A DNA stretch of 64,000 nt from the NCBI GenBank assembly GCA_910578795.1, contig CAJTSD010000007.1, positions 1 to 64,000 of the forward strand, given 5' to 3'. Positions 7,608-16,740 of this stretch are shown here, piece by piece. Each line of letters opens with the position of its first letter. Position 1 is the first letter of the stretch. The translations under genes were made by a program, and so were the position numbers. Under the pieces are notes generated by a model, which saw only the letters and a list, made by a program, of their open reading frames with translations, was not told the DNA's origin and ran no database searches. This stretch comes from an uncultured Lachnospiraceae bacterium. GTDB taxonomy: Bacteria; Bacillota; Clostridia; Lachnospirales; Lachnospiraceae.

Positions 7608-8939
7608 TCACGCCTTCCGCCCCCGCAATCTCCCATAAAAATAATACGGCACCTCAAACAGCAGCATCACCGACCACCCAATCGCACACGAAAACGCAAT
7701 CCCGACAATGCCCATTACAGGCGCCAGCAGATACGTGCACACCGTCCGCACCGAAATCTGAATAACCGTCCCGCAAATCGTTGTACCCATCTTTCCCATC
7801 CCCCGGAAAAATCCCTGAAACCCGTTCGTAAACGCGGGAAACAGATAAAACGCCGCCATAAACAGCAAATACCGACTGCCAAGGCGCACCACCTCGTCCG
7901 CCTCTGCTCCCGCGACAAACAACGACACAATCGGCTCCCGCAGGAAAAACGTCACCGTCCCAATCAAAATCCAGTAACACACCTCCAGCCGCAGTCCCGC
8001 AAAAAATCCCTTATGAATGCGCTCCGGTTTCCCCGCGCCGCGGTTCTGCGCGACATACGTCGAAATTGCCGCCGCAATCCCCTGCTCGGGAATACACGCA
8101 AAATCGTCCACCTTTGTGACTGTCTGAAACGCCGCAATCGTCGTGACTCCCAAACCGTTCACCTGCCCCTGAATGAGCACCTTGCCAATTGGCTGCGCCG
8201 CCTGCTGCAATGCTGTCGGTCCTCCGTAGGAAAGAATTTTCCCAAGCATTTTTCGTTCAATCCGCCACTGCTGCCGCGTCGGGCAAAGCGCCTTTGTCTT
8301 GCATACAAGATACCCCGCCGCCAAAACAGCAGAGCACGCCTCCGCAGCCACGGTCGTCACCGCGCTGCACACAATGCCAAATCCAAAACCTCCTAAAAAT
8401 ATCAAATCCAACACTGCATTTAAAACCGCCGAAAACGCCAAAAACTTTAGCGGCGTCTTCGAATCGCCCACACTCTTTAGCCCTGCCGACAGCGCATTGT
8501 AAAAAAAGGTAAACGGAAGTCCCAAAAACGTAATTTTCAGATAAACAACAGTCATCTCAAAAATTTCCGGCGGCACGTCCATCGCGCGCAGCAAAAACGG
8601 CGAAAGCGTGACACAGACCGCCGCAGTCCCGACACTCACCATTGCCCCAAAGAGCAGCATTGTCGCCAACGACTGCCGCAGCTTTTCCCATTTCCCCGCA
8701 CCAAAATACTCGCTCATCAAAACGCCCGCACCGATACAAAGCCCGCTGACCGCCAAAATCATCAAATTCATCACGGGCGCGGCAATCCCCTCCGCCGCAA
8801 GCGCCTCCTTGCCGATAAAACGCCCCGCAATCATCGAATCCACTGCATTGTAGGCAAGCTGCATCCAATTGCCAAGCAAAATCGGAAGCGCATACCGCCA
8901 CAAATGCCCCTGCGCCGGACCGACCGTCATGTCCCGCAT
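7608..8939 (-). CDS. MATE family efflux transporter
   Basis: 443 residues from ATG 8939 with GGAGG 6 bases upstream. Twelve hydrophobic segments in two six-helix halves are visible. Family markers are LWRYALPILLGNWMQLAYNAVD at the start, GRFIGKEALAAEGIAAP in helix 2, and the second-half repeat YGGPTALQQAAQPIGKVLIQ. It exports cationic drugs or metabolites by Na+ or H+ antiport. It lies 26 bases downstream of the FtsX permease on the same strand, so it is likely co-transcribed with that ABC module and may add to a peptide or drug resistance response. Confidence 0.93.
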   Translation of the reverse strand: MRDMTVGPAQGHLWRYALPILLGNWMQLAYNAVDSMIAGRFIGKEALAAEGIAAPVMNLMILAVSGLCIGAGVLMSEYFGAGKWEKLRQSLATMLLFGAMVSVGTAAVCVTLSPFLLRAMDVPPEIFEMTVVYLKITFLGLPFTFFYNALSAGLKSVGDSKTPLKFLAFSAVLNAVLDLIFLGGFGFGIVCSAVTTVAAEACSAVLAAGYLVCKTKALCPTRQQWRIERKMLGKILSYGGPTALQQAAQPIGKVLIQGQVNGLGVTTIAAFQTVTKVDDFACIPEQGIAAAISTYVAQNRGAGKPERIHKGFFAGLRLEVCYWILIGTVTFFLREPIVSLFVAGAEADEVVRLGSRYLLFMAAFYLFPAFTNGFQGFFRGMGKMGTTICGTVIQISVRTVCTYLLAPVMGIVGIAFSCAIGWSVMLLFEVPYYFYGRLRGRKA

Positions 8940-8965
8940 AAAAAACCTCCGTTCCTGCAAATAAA

Positions 8966-11332
8966 CTATTCCATCGCCTTAATCCGCTCCACAAGCGACC
9001 GGCTTTGCAAAAAACGCACCGCAAACAGCGAAAACGCGCCGTGCACTGCAAATAAAGCAGCGGCAAAAACAAGCAGCGCAGCCGCCGGAAAATGATACGT
9101 CATACTGCCGAACAGCCCTACCTGATGGAACGCACGCACCGTCGCCGCACCGCACGCCGTACCAAGCGTCAGCGTAATCAAAAGTGTCACGCCCACATAC
9201 CAAAGGCACTCACAGGAAATCATACGGGAAAGCTGCCGGTTCGTCATGCCGACCGACTGGAAAATCCCAAACTCCTGTTGGCGCGTCAATAAGTTGGTCA
9301 TCATCGTGTTGATAAAATTCACCAATGCAAACAATGCGATAAACACGTCCATTCCGTACAACATCAGCATCATCTGCCGCAGATTCATCTCGGTGCTCAA
9401 AACCAAATCCTCCAAAGACGCAACAGACACGCGCGGATCGTCCAAAACCGCATACAATTGCTGCCGCTGTGCATCAGAGGTCTGCACCGTATGGATATTA
9501 ATACACTCCGTAAAATCCGCAACCTTTGGATAAAGCACATGCAATTCCTCCTCAGGAAGCACAAACGCATTGTACGAAGCGCCCTTGACAAAATCCACAA
9601 TTCCCATCACGGTATACGTTTTAGCAATCCCCACATTGCTTTTCACTGTCACGCTGTCCCCCACGGACAAATCCAAATGATACAGTTTTTTCAGCAGATT
9701 CTCACTGTCACGCGTCACCAAAATGCCGTTTTGCGCCGCAAGCGTATCATAATCCGCAGTCCCCTCCAACAAAAGGTTATTTTCCGAAAGCGCCGCCATC
9801 TGTTCCTTCGTAAACCCGCCAATGTCATAAAGGGCATCCGCCCGCGGCGACTCCTCCACCATACAAAGCGTCCCGCTCCATATCGTCAGAAATTCCACAT
9901 CGGGCAGCGCAAGCAGCCGCGCCTGTGTTTGCTCATTCAAAAGCCCTGCAAGCTGCGCCTCGTACATCGTTTGGTTGCTCTCCAGTTCCACAATATAACT
10001 CCCACCGTCGCCAAACGCGTTGCGTGCAAGCTCCCGTGCGTCCACAGAATCCGCATAGGACGCAATACACGCCGTCAAAATCCCCGTCAGTCCAAGCGAA
10101 ACAAGCGTTATCGCGGTTTTCCTGCGGTTGCGCGTAAAGTTCATGCCCGCAAGGCGGAAAATCGACAGCGGACGGCGCAGCCTGCGCGAAACACCCGACA
10201 ATGCCTGATACGCATTGCTGCGCACTGCCTCAATCGCCGAAACCTGTCCTGCAAGCAGCAGCGGCTTTCTCGTTGCGACAGCCACCATTGCGATTGTCAG
10301 CAGCACGATAAACACCATATACGGCAGATTTTTCTCCCATCTCCAGTAAGCGCGCGCCGTCACAAACGTAATCAGCATGGCAGCCGCAATCCCCGACGGA
10401 ATGCTAATCCACATCAGAGCACGCCGCTCGCGCCGCACCACACGCCTTAGCTGGCGCGGTGTCGTCCCAATCACCTTCAGCCGCCCGTACTCGCGCAGTT
10501 TTCCCATCACGGAAATATAGAAAATATTGTAGATGACAATCGCGCAGACCACGGCAATCAACAGCGCAATCCCGTAAACATACAAGTCGCTGCCAAGATA
10601 CATCTCGTTTAAATCAAAGTAGTTGGAACTGTAAAAAATCGTTTCCTCCGCAATGCCCATCTCCTCATAAAACGCCGCAATCTCCGCACGCAATTGTTCG
10701 GGCGCCTCCTCACTGCTGCCCGCAAAGCGAAAACGAATTGTAAACGGGTTTTCACCTCCCATTGCCACGGCAAGCGCCTCCGAGATATACGCCTCAAAGT
10801 AACGGCTGTCGTTCTCTGCCTCCAAAATGCCGGAAACAACAAACGTCCGCTCTCCGTCTCCCAAATCTAAAGAAACTGGTGTTCCCTCCTCCTGCGGCAG
10901 ATTAAAATACTTTAAAAATGCACGTTCGATACATATTTCATTCTCCGCCTCGGGATAACGCCCCGTAATCGGCGGCGCCTGCATTAAATCCAACATCTCG
11001 CTGTCGTAAAACTGCACGGACACATTAGCATCCTTATAACGGATACTGTGCGTTTCGCTCTGATACCCCCAACGCTCCAGCTTCCCCGTCGCATCAAGTC
11101 TTGCAAGGTCATCATAGGAAAGCTCCCCGCAGCCCGACTGATAATGCCCTCGCAGGCTCTCCACCGTGCGCACATAAGATGCCGTATAATAAAACGCGAC
11201 AAGCGACATCAGACAGACTGCCAAGCCAATTGTAAGCATGGAGACCGCGTTGCGGCGGCGGTCTGCGGCAAGACTGCGTTTTGCCAGCGTCTTTTCAATT
11301 TTTCCCGTATCGTTTACAAAAGGAAGCGTCAT
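8966..11332 (-). CDS. FtsX-like ABC transporter permease
   Basis: 788 residues. One membrane segment at about 30-50, an external domain at 55-245, three segments at 250-375, another at 405-425, a second external domain at 430-655 and three closing segments. This is two FtsX units each with a large extracytoplasmic insert, as in MacB/BceB-type machines that pull substrates out of the membrane rather than transport across it. The C-terminal FGIFQSVGMTNRQLSRMI is the coupling helix that meets the ATPase. Its ATG overlaps the ATPase stop (ATGA, 11329-11332). Likely role: resistance to cell-wall peptides or lipid handling. Confidence 0.92.
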   Translation of the reverse strand: MTLPFVNDTGKIEKTLAKRSLAADRRRNAVSMLTIGLAVCLMSLVAFYYTASYVRTVESLRGHYQSGCGELSYDDLARLDATGKLERWGYQSETHSIRYKDANVSVQFYDSEMLDLMQAPPITGRYPEAENEICIERAFLKYFNLPQEEGTPVSLDLGDGERTFVVSGILEAENDSRYFEAYISEALAVAMGGENPFTIRFRFAGSSEEAPEQLRAEIAAFYEEMGIAEETIFYSSNYFDLNEMYLGSDLYVYGIALLIAVVCAIVIYNIFYISVMGKLREYGRLKVIGTTPRQLRRVVRRERRALMWISIPSGIAAAMLITFVTARAYWRWEKNLPYMVFIVLLTIAMVAVATRKPLLLAGQVSAIEAVRSNAYQALSGVSRRLRRPLSIFRLAGMNFTRNRRKTAITLVSLGLTGILTACIASYADSVDARELARNAFGDGGSYIVELESNQTMYEAQLAGLLNEQTQARLLALPDVEFLTIWSGTLCMVEESPRADALYDIGGFTKEQMAALSENNLLLEGTADYDTLAAQNGILVTRDSENLLKKLYHLDLSVGDSVTVKSNVGIAKTYTVMGIVDFVKGASYNAFVLPEEELHVLYPKVADFTECINIHTVQTSDAQRQQLYAVLDDPRVSVASLEDLVLSTEMNLRQMMLMLYGMDVFIALFALVNFINTMMTNLLTRQQEFGIFQSVGMTNRQLSRMISCECLWYVGVTLLITLTLGTACGAATVRAFHQVGLFGSMTYHFPAAALLVFAAALFAVHGAFSLFAVRFLQSRSLVERIKAME

Positions 11333-12012
11333 CGTTTTGCACCTCCCTTTGTCACGATTTTACCGTCCTCAATCCGCACAATGCGGTCGGCAAGCTGCGC
11401 AATCTCATCATTGTGCGTAATCATGACAATCGTCTGGTCAAACGCCGCGCTCGTGCGCTTGAGCAGTCCCAACACGTCCGCGCTCGTCTGACTGTCAAGG
11501 TTGCCCGTCGGCTCGTCGGCAAGCACAATCGCAGGCTTTGTCATCAAAGCGCGCGCAATCGCAACACGCTGCTGCTGCCCGCCCGACAGATTATTCGGCA
11601 TATTTTTCAGCTTGTCCTCCAGCGAAAGCATCTGCACAATCTCGTCCATCAACGCCTTGTCCGCGCTGTTGCCGTCCAGCTCCACGGGCAGGACAATGTT
11701 TTCATATACATTTAAAATCGGCACCAAATTATAATTCTGAAACACAAACCCGATGTTGCGCCGCCGAAAAATCGTGAGCTCCTCCTCGTTCTTTTTGGCA
11801 AGCTCCTCGCCCCGCACAAGCACGCTGCCAGACGTCGGCGTATCCAGTCCGCCCATCATGTGCAGCAGCGTCGATTTGCCGCTCCCCGACGTTCCGACCA
11901 CTGCCACAAACTCCCCCTTATCCACGCGAAGACTCACGCCGTCAAGGGCGCGCGTCACATTCGGCTCTGTACCATAATACTTCCTTAAATCAACCGTTTC
12001 CAAAACACTCAT
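11329..12012 (-). CDS. ABC transporter ATP-binding protein
   Basis: 227 residues from ATG 12012; GGAAAGGAG lies 10 bases upstream, and the earlier ATG at 12033 would have no site. Walker A is GTSGSGKST (residues 40-48), the signature motif is LSGGQQQR, Walker B is IVLADEP and the switch histidine is in MITHN. The compact size and NYNLVPILNVYENI Q-loop region are typical of LolD/MacB-class ATPases that energise FtsX permeases. It is translationally coupled to the permease downstream. An 11-bp-spaced direct repeat at 12086-12102 is a candidate binding site for the regulator encoded at 15120. Confidence 0.95.
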   Translation of the reverse strand: MSVLETVDLRKYYGTEPNVTRALDGVSLRVDKGEFVAVVGTSGSGKSTLLHMMGGLDTPTSGSVLVRGEELAKKNEEELTIFRRRNIGFVFQNYNLVPILNVYENIVLPVELDGNSADKALMDEIVQMLSLEDKLKNMPNNLSGGQQQRVAIARALMTKPAIVLADEPTGNLDSQTSADVLGLLKRTSAAFDQTIVMITHNDEIAQLADRIVRIEDGKIVTKGGAKR

Positions 12013-12085
12013 GTATTTTATGCTCCTTTCCATGTTGTAATATCGCCATAGATGAAATGGCTTTTATAAGGACACTATAAAATAC

Positions 12086-12102
12086 AAATGTTACGGAAAT
12101 GT
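12086..12102 (-). promoter_or_regulatory. candidate OmpR-type operator of ABC operon
   Basis: On the minus strand ACATTT occurs twice with exactly 11 bases between starts (12097-12102 and 12086-12091), the spacing used by tandem OmpR/PhoB-family dimers. It lies about 75-90 bases upstream of the ATPase start. A clear -35/-10 pair could not be chosen. Confidence 0.5.
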
Positions 12103-12131
12103 CCGAAGTTATAAAAAATAAACTTCCCTGA

Positions 12132-13919
12132 TTACCCAATCAGACACTCTTTCCCCCGAAACGCGAATCCATATTTGCGTATTTTTTCCAATGCGAATCC
12201 GCGCGACACAAGTTCTGCCTCATATTGCTTCTCTTTTATCTGACGGTGCGCCGCCGCCAAAGTATCCTCAAGTGTCATCTCGTCCTCGTCCGGATCCAGT
12301 ACCTTAAATTCGAAAATAAACGCCTTACCGCTTTTGTCAATCGGTTCTAACATGACATCATAACGCCCGTATCTGCTTTCGCGGTTGGAACGCACAAGAT
12401 ACGTATCCTCCATATTCACAACCATTCCCAGTACAAATCCATGGTAAAACCGCTCCGGTTCGGTCTGCTCTGACGGCTTATTGCCGCCGTCAAAGGAACT
12501 GAAGGTGTTCAGCGCCACTTTATTCATAAAGGTGTTCATTTTGCGGACATTGTCATTGAGGAGTGCCTTGATAAACTCATTATAGTACGTTTCCGTGCTG
12601 CCGCCAAACCACCCTTTTACCATATTTTCAAAGATGCTTTCCGCCTCCATGTTTGTGAGTGCCAGTGTGTATACCTTCCGTTTGCGCTTATCTACATATT
12701 TCAAATCCAGTACCTTTAAGTATCCTGTCGCCAACAGCAGACTCCACACTGCATTGACACTGCCGTCAAGCTGGTCAAAGACAATCCGTTCGTCAAGTTC
12801 TGCCTGAAAACTCTTTCCCTGCAGCAGTTCCTCCATCGTCTGCTTGATGCCCGAAACGCCTGTCTGCATCAGGGAATTCACAAGCCCGTTCGAACTTGTG
12901 TCCGCCCAGTAGTTTTCGTATTTTCCGTTATTCTCAATAAAGGAAACAATGGACCACGGGTTATAAATATCCGTGCAGTCGCCAAATGTAAAACCGTCAT
13001 ACCATTTTTTGACTTCCTCCTTTTCACTGCCATAACCCATGTCATCAAGCGCGTCAAAAACCTCCTGCTCCGTAAAGCCAAATGCCGTTGCATACCTGTC
13101 GGAGGTTGTGGTTACTACTTTGAGGTTATTCATTCCTGTAAACAAGGCATCTCCTTTTGGAGATGCCTGCGAAAAACGCTGTAGGCGTTTTTCCGATGTT
13201 TCGGCATAAGCCGAAACATTACTTTCTTTGGCAATCCGTGTGATTCCTGTAATCATGCCGCGCTCAAGGTAAGGATTTGTCTTAAAAGTGGCATTGAAAA
13301 AGCTGCTGAAAAAACGCACAGCCTCATTCCAGTATCCTGAGAGCCACGCGTCCTGCATCGGCGTATCGTACTCGTCAAGGAGTATGATTACATTCTCCTG
13401 ATAATACCGCTGCATAAAGCACGCCATTTGATGAACCGCCCCCACGGCTATGTCACTTGACATTCCGATTTTTATGCTTTCATAGTATGCTTTCTCATTT
13501 TCACTCAGACAGTCTTTTTCCAACAAATACCTGTTGCTTTCATATAAACTGGCTATCACTTCCGTTATCATCTTTTCCATTTCATTGTATTTCGCCGCCT
13601 TGATATTTGCAAACGTCAGAAATATCACTGGAAATTTCCCCTGCAGGCTCCTGTACTTTTCCCGATCCGAATCCTGCCCGAAAATCGAAAGCCCTTCAAA
13701 CAAATCAGTCCTGCCCTCATATTTTTTGGAAAAAAAGCACTCAAGCATACTCATATTCAAGGTCTTGCCAAAACGGCGCGGACGTGTGATCAGCGTCACC
13801 GTAGAACCGTTCTCCCACCACTCCCTGATAAAATCCGTCTTATCAATATAAAACCGCTCTTCCTCAATCAGCTTATAAAACCGCTGCTCTCCTATATTTA
13901 CAACAGGCTTCCTGTTCAT
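12132..13919 (-). CDS. DUF1703 AAA-ATPase/nuclease-like protein with palindrome insertion
   Basis: 595 residues from ATG 13919 (ribosome site GGGAGG about 10 bases upstream; the open frame before it is noncoding). The N-terminal domain (MNRKPVVNIGEQRFYKLIEE, then YIDKTDFI and the P-loop-like TRPRRFGKT) is the AAA-ATPase-like domain, with the LLDEYDTP Walker B. The C-terminal domain holds the PD-(D/E)XK nuclease-like core (DVMLEP, then FIFEFKV). These proteins are abundant in gut Firmicutes and have no proven role. A 26-residue block (NVSAYAET through KGDALF) interrupts the usual RIAKES...MNNLKVVTTT junction; its DNA is three perfect hairpins. The gene sits between a kinase and the ABC genes it would normally adjoin. 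Confidence 0.88.
   Translation of the reverse strand: MNRKPVVNIGEQRFYKLIEEERFYIDKTDFIREWWENGSTVTLITRPRRFGKTLNMSMLECFFSKKYEGRTDLFEGLSIFGQDSDREKYRSLQGKFPVIFLTFANIKAAKYNEMEKMITEVIASLYESNRYLLEKDCLSENEKAYYESIKIGMSSDIAVGAVHQMACFMQRYYQENVIILLDEYDTPMQDAWLSGYWNEAVRFFSSFFNATFKTNPYLERGMITGITRIAKESNVSAYAETSEKRLQRFSQASPKGDALFTGMNNLKVVTTTSDRYATAFGFTEQEVFDALDDMGYGSEKEEVKKWYDGFTFGDCTDIYNPWSIVSFIENNGKYENYWADTSSNGLVNSLMQTGVSGIKQTMEELLQGKSFQAELDERIVFDQLDGSVNAVWSLLLATGYLKVLDLKYVDKRKRKVYTLALTNMEAESIFENMVKGWFGGSTETYYNEFIKALLNDNVRKMNTFMNKVALNTFSSFDGGNKPSEQTEPERFYHGFVLGMVVNMEDTYLVRSNRESRYGRYDVMLEPIDKSGKAFIFEFKVLDPDEDEMTLEDTLAAAHRQIKEKQYEAELVSRGFALEKIRKYGFAFRGKECLIG
13145..13219. repeat. three consecutive perfect palindromes inside a gene
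   Basis: Hairpin one: 10-bp stem, 4-base loop TTTT (13145-13154 with 13159-13168). Hairpin two: 9-bp stem, 5-base loop (13171-13179 with 13185-13193). Hairpin three: 10-bp stem, 4-base loop ATAA (13196-13205 with 13210-13219). They are spaced by only 2 bases each and all lie in frame within the DUF1703 coding sequence, adding about 26 residues without a stop. Confidence 0.9.
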
Positions 13920-14035
13920 GCTCCACACCTCCCGCAAGATATGCCGTACTTTGTTAATGTCCGTATTTGAATCGTACTTGCCATCTACGCCGCCTCCTGT
14001 ACCAACTCCATTTCTGCTATAAGAATAGCAAACAA

Positions 14036-14075
14036 GCACTGCTAAGTCAATCCGTTTGCAATGACTTAGCAGTGC
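14036..14075 (-). terminator. strong hairpin terminator after histidine kinase
   Basis: A perfect 14-bp stem (GCACTGCTAAGTCA with its complement) and 12-base loop, followed on the minus strand by TTGTTT. It lies 16 bases beyond the kinase stop and separates the RR-HK operon from the DUF1703 and ABC genes. Confidence 0.8.
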
Positions 14076-14091
14076 CCGCTTATCACACTTT

Positions 14092-15123
14092 CTAACGAAA
14101 CGGCAAAAAAACAGAAAACGTCGAGCCTTCCCCAACGGCGGAAGTCAGCTTCATATACCCGCCCTGCCTTGTCACAATCTCCCGCGCAAGGTAAAGCCCG
14201 ATGCCGACCCCCTGCACGTCATGCACCTCTTCCTCACGGTAAAACCGCCCAAAAACCGCCGCCTGACGGCTCTCCGCAATCCCCTTTCCCGTGTCGCTCA
14301 CGTCCACCCTGACATACAGTTCCCAGTCCTTTACCGACACGCAAATCCTGCCGCCCGCAGGCGTATACTTCACCGCATTGTCCAACAGATTAAAAAGCGC
14401 CTCCGCCGTCCACCGCGCATCATGATATAGCCTTAATTCCTGCGGGCAGTCCACCGATACTTTAAGCCCCTTTTGCTCCGCCGCATAGACAATACCGCCC
14501 ACCGCCTGCGCCAATGTATCAAACAGCCTCCCTTCCTGTTTTTTGAGCCGCACCATGCCCGTTTCCAGGCGCGACGTCTTCACCAACGCCTGTACAAGAA
14601 AATCCAGCTTCTGCGCCTGACCCTGTATCCCCTGCAAAAACGCCTGCCGTTCCCTCGGCGCAACCTCCTTTGACAGCAGCGTGTCCGACACCATTTTCAG
14701 ATTGCTCACGGGCGTCTTCACCTGATGCGAAATATCCGACACCAATGCCTGAAGCTCCCGCCGTTCGCTGTCCACCTTATGTTCCGCCTCCAAAAGAATA
14801 TCATACAACCGGAATAGCCGATGACTGATACGGTCAAAAAGGAGTTCTTTATCAAAGCTCTCCTGTAAATCCGCACGACCGTTTATCATGTTATCAAGCG
14901 TTTCACACAACCCGTCCGCAAAAACCGACAGCCGTTTCCCAAACGCCGCCGTCAGCAAAAACAGCCAAAAAAGAGCGCACGCCATAAGCGCCGCCCCTGC
15001 ATAAAGCACCTGTTCACTCCCCGTCCGCGCAAAAAAAAGAACGGTCACTCCCAACATGGACAGCATCGCTCCCAGTGCCACAAACAGACACAAATTTTTC
15101 ACGGATACCTGCCTTAGCCTCAT
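14092..15123 (-). CDS. two-component sensor histidine kinase
   Basis: 343 residues from ATG 15123, which overlaps the regulator stop (ATGA) and has GGAGG 9 bases upstream. Two membrane segments (about 11-32 and 40-60) leave almost no external loop, so the sensor is of the intramembrane kind. H-box SDISHQVKTPVSNLK with H133, N-box LLDNAVKYTPAG, G1 DTGKGI and G2 GVGIGLYLA are all intact. It phosphorylates the OmpR-type regulator encoded just upstream. Short-loop kinases of this kind usually sense through a neighbouring FtsX-type transporter, here displaced by about 2 kb by the DUF1703 gene. Confidence 0.95.
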   Translation of the reverse strand: MRLRQVSVKNLCLFVALGAMLSMLGVTVLFFARTGSEQVLYAGAALMACALFWLFLLTAAFGKRLSVFADGLCETLDNMINGRADLQESFDKELLFDRISHRLFRLYDILLEAEHKVDSERRELQALVSDISHQVKTPVSNLKMVSDTLLSKEVAPRERQAFLQGIQGQAQKLDFLVQALVKTSRLETGMVRLKKQEGRLFDTLAQAVGGIVYAAEQKGLKVSVDCPQELRLYHDARWTAEALFNLLDNAVKYTPAGGRICVSVKDWELYVRVDVSDTGKGIAESRQAAVFGRFYREEEVHDVQGVGIGLYLAREIVTRQGGYMKLTSAVGEGSTFSVFLPFR

Positions 15124-15809
15124 TTTATCCTGCCTCCTATCCATTGATACCCCATTCCGTAAACCGTCTTAATATAAAGCGCTCCGCCTGCCTCAAGCTT
15201 GCCGCGCAGACGGCTGACAAACGTCGTGAGCGTATGCTCCTCCACATACTTTTCGTCCACGTCCCACAGCCGCTCCAAAAGCCGCTGCCGTGTGAGCACC
15301 ACCCCCGCATTCTCGCAAAACAGGTGCAGCATTTTGTATTCCATTGCGGAAAACGCGAGCGGCTGCCCGCACAGTGCGGCATTCTGCTGCGAAAAGTCAA
15401 GAAACAGCCTCCCATCGTCATAAATCTCGCCCGCCGGTCTATGACGCGCAAGCATGGCAAACATCGCGTCAATTTTGCGCCGCAGCGCCTCAACGGAAAA
15501 CGGCTTCGTAATGTAATCCACCGCCCCCGCCGCATAACCCTTGAGCTGGTCGCGCTCCTCATCGTTTGCCGTCACAAAAATCACCATCGTATCCGGATTT
15601 TCAGGTTTAATCTGCTGGCACAAATCATAGCCGTTTCCGTCAGGCAGGTTAATGTCTAACAGCACCAAATCATACGGCGCACCCGCAAGCAGCTTTGCAG
15701 CCGCCCTGGCATTGAGCGCCGAATCCACCTCATAGCCTTCAGCGCTTAAGTTAAACGCAAGCGTTTTGTTTAAAAGACAGTCGTCCTCCACAATCAAAAT
15801 CCGTTTCAC
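15120..15809 (-). CDS. OmpR/PhoB-family response regulator
   Basis: 229 residues. Receiver domain 1-120 with acidic pocket E8/D9/D10, phospho-acceptor D52 in LVLLDINLPD, the conserved Thr in IFVTAND and Lys in YITKPF. The C-terminal winged helix (LFCENAGVVLTRQRLLERLW, then TFVSRLRGKL and TVYGMGYQW) binds direct repeats. Partner kinase overlaps downstream. It probably activates the ABC operon at 12012, where an 11-bp direct repeat is present, and lies only 27 bases after the double-receiver gene, so all three signalling genes may share a transcript. Confidence 0.95.
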   Translation of the reverse strand: MKRILIVEDDCLLNKTLAFNLSAEGYEVDSALNARAAAKLLAGAPYDLVLLDINLPDGNGYDLCQQIKPENPDTMVIFVTANDEERDQLKGYAAGAVDYITKPFSVEALRRKIDAMFAMLARHRPAGEIYDDGRLFLDFSQQNAALCGQPLAFSAMEYKMLHLFCENAGVVLTRQRLLERLWDVDEKYVEEHTLTTFVSRLRGKLEAGGALYIKTVYGMGYQWIGGRIK

Positions 15810-15836
15810 ACGTACCCTCCCCGCCGCAAAATGCCG

Positions 15837-16610
15837 TTACGCGTCCAAAATCTTTGCAAGCTCCGCAAGCAGACGCTCTTTTACGGGCGGCTTTAGAAAA
15901 TACCCCGCAGGCTTTAACTGCAATACCGCCTCGATATTTGCCCTGTCGTTAATCGCCGTCAGAAAAACAACGGGAATATTTGTCAAATCCTCGTCCGCGC
16001 GGATCATCTCAAGCGTCATTCTGCCGTCGCACACGGGCATTTCATAGTCAAGCAGAATCAAGTCCGGACGTTTTTTGCCAATCGACGTCATCGCCTGCGC
16101 CCCCGAAATCGCAATCGCAACCTCGTATGTATCCTCCAGCATTGCCTTAATCGTGCGCAGCGCCGTACCGTTGTCGTCCACCACCAAAATCCGCTTTTTC
16201 CCGCTTGTTTCCTCCTGTTGCGTCTTCGCCTCTTGCTCGACATTTGCCTTATCCACGCCAAGCCGCCTGCACACCGCTTCCATAATCACGGTATTTTCCA
16301 CCGGACGGATTAAGTTTTCAAACTGCTCTCCCTCGTAATACTTAAAGAACCTGCTGCTCTCCTCCTTCGTGCCGATTGTCAGCACCGGAACGTGCGCGTA
16401 CTGGTCGCTTAACAGGAAAAAAATCGACGTGTCAATATCGTATGCGCCAATCAGGCTGATTACCACCAAGTCAGGATTGACGATTTTTAACATGCCCTCC
16501 AAAACGCCCGCATTTTCCGAGCAAATCTGTACATGGAAATATTGGGACAAAAACTGGTTTGTATCATTCACCACCGTATTAAATTTTCCGATTAACAGTA
16601 TCTTTTTCAT
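15837..16610 (-). CDS. response regulator with degenerate and active receiver domains
   Basis: 257 residues. The first receiver-like domain (1-115) lacks an acceptor aspartate: the expected strand reads LVVISLIGAYD. After a Gln/Glu-rich linker (122-136) the second receiver (139-257) is complete with D145/D146, acceptor D188 in LILLDYEMPVCDG, Thr in VFLTAIN and K240 in YFLKPP. There is no DNA-binding output, so it probably acts by protein contact. This architecture usually accompanies large hybrid kinases such as the one at 17443-20523, from which it is separated here by the ASCH remnant, a terminator and its own promoter. Confidence 0.9.
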   Translation of the reverse strand: MKKILLIGKFNTVVNDTNQFLSQYFHVQICSENAGVLEGMLKIVNPDLVVISLIGAYDIDTSIFFLLSDQYAHVPVLTIGTKEESSRFFKYYEGEQFENLIRPVENTVIMEAVCRRLGVDKANVEQEAKTQQEETSGKKRILVVDDNGTALRTIKAMLEDTYEVAIAISGAQAMTSIGKKRPDLILLDYEMPVCDGRMTLEMIRADEDLTNIPVVFLTAINDRANIEAVLQLKPAGYFLKPPVKERLLAELAKILDA

Positions 16611-16740
16611 TGTGTCCTCCGTTGATTTATAATTAAGAATTTTAAATTATCATTTATAAAACGAACTTTTTCCGGGAAATAGAATATATGTTTGCCATCA
16701 TACCCGACACATTTCTCAATTTCTATATCTTTACTATCAT

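Noticed and set aside
9458..10450. 330-residue plus-strand frame opposite the FtsX permease
   Set aside because: His/Arg/Gln-rich shadow of a real gene; no start signals.
13145..13219. CRISPR array or attC site as explanation for the palindromes
   Set aside because: The three stems differ in sequence, there are no spacers of equal length, and the element is inside a coding frame.
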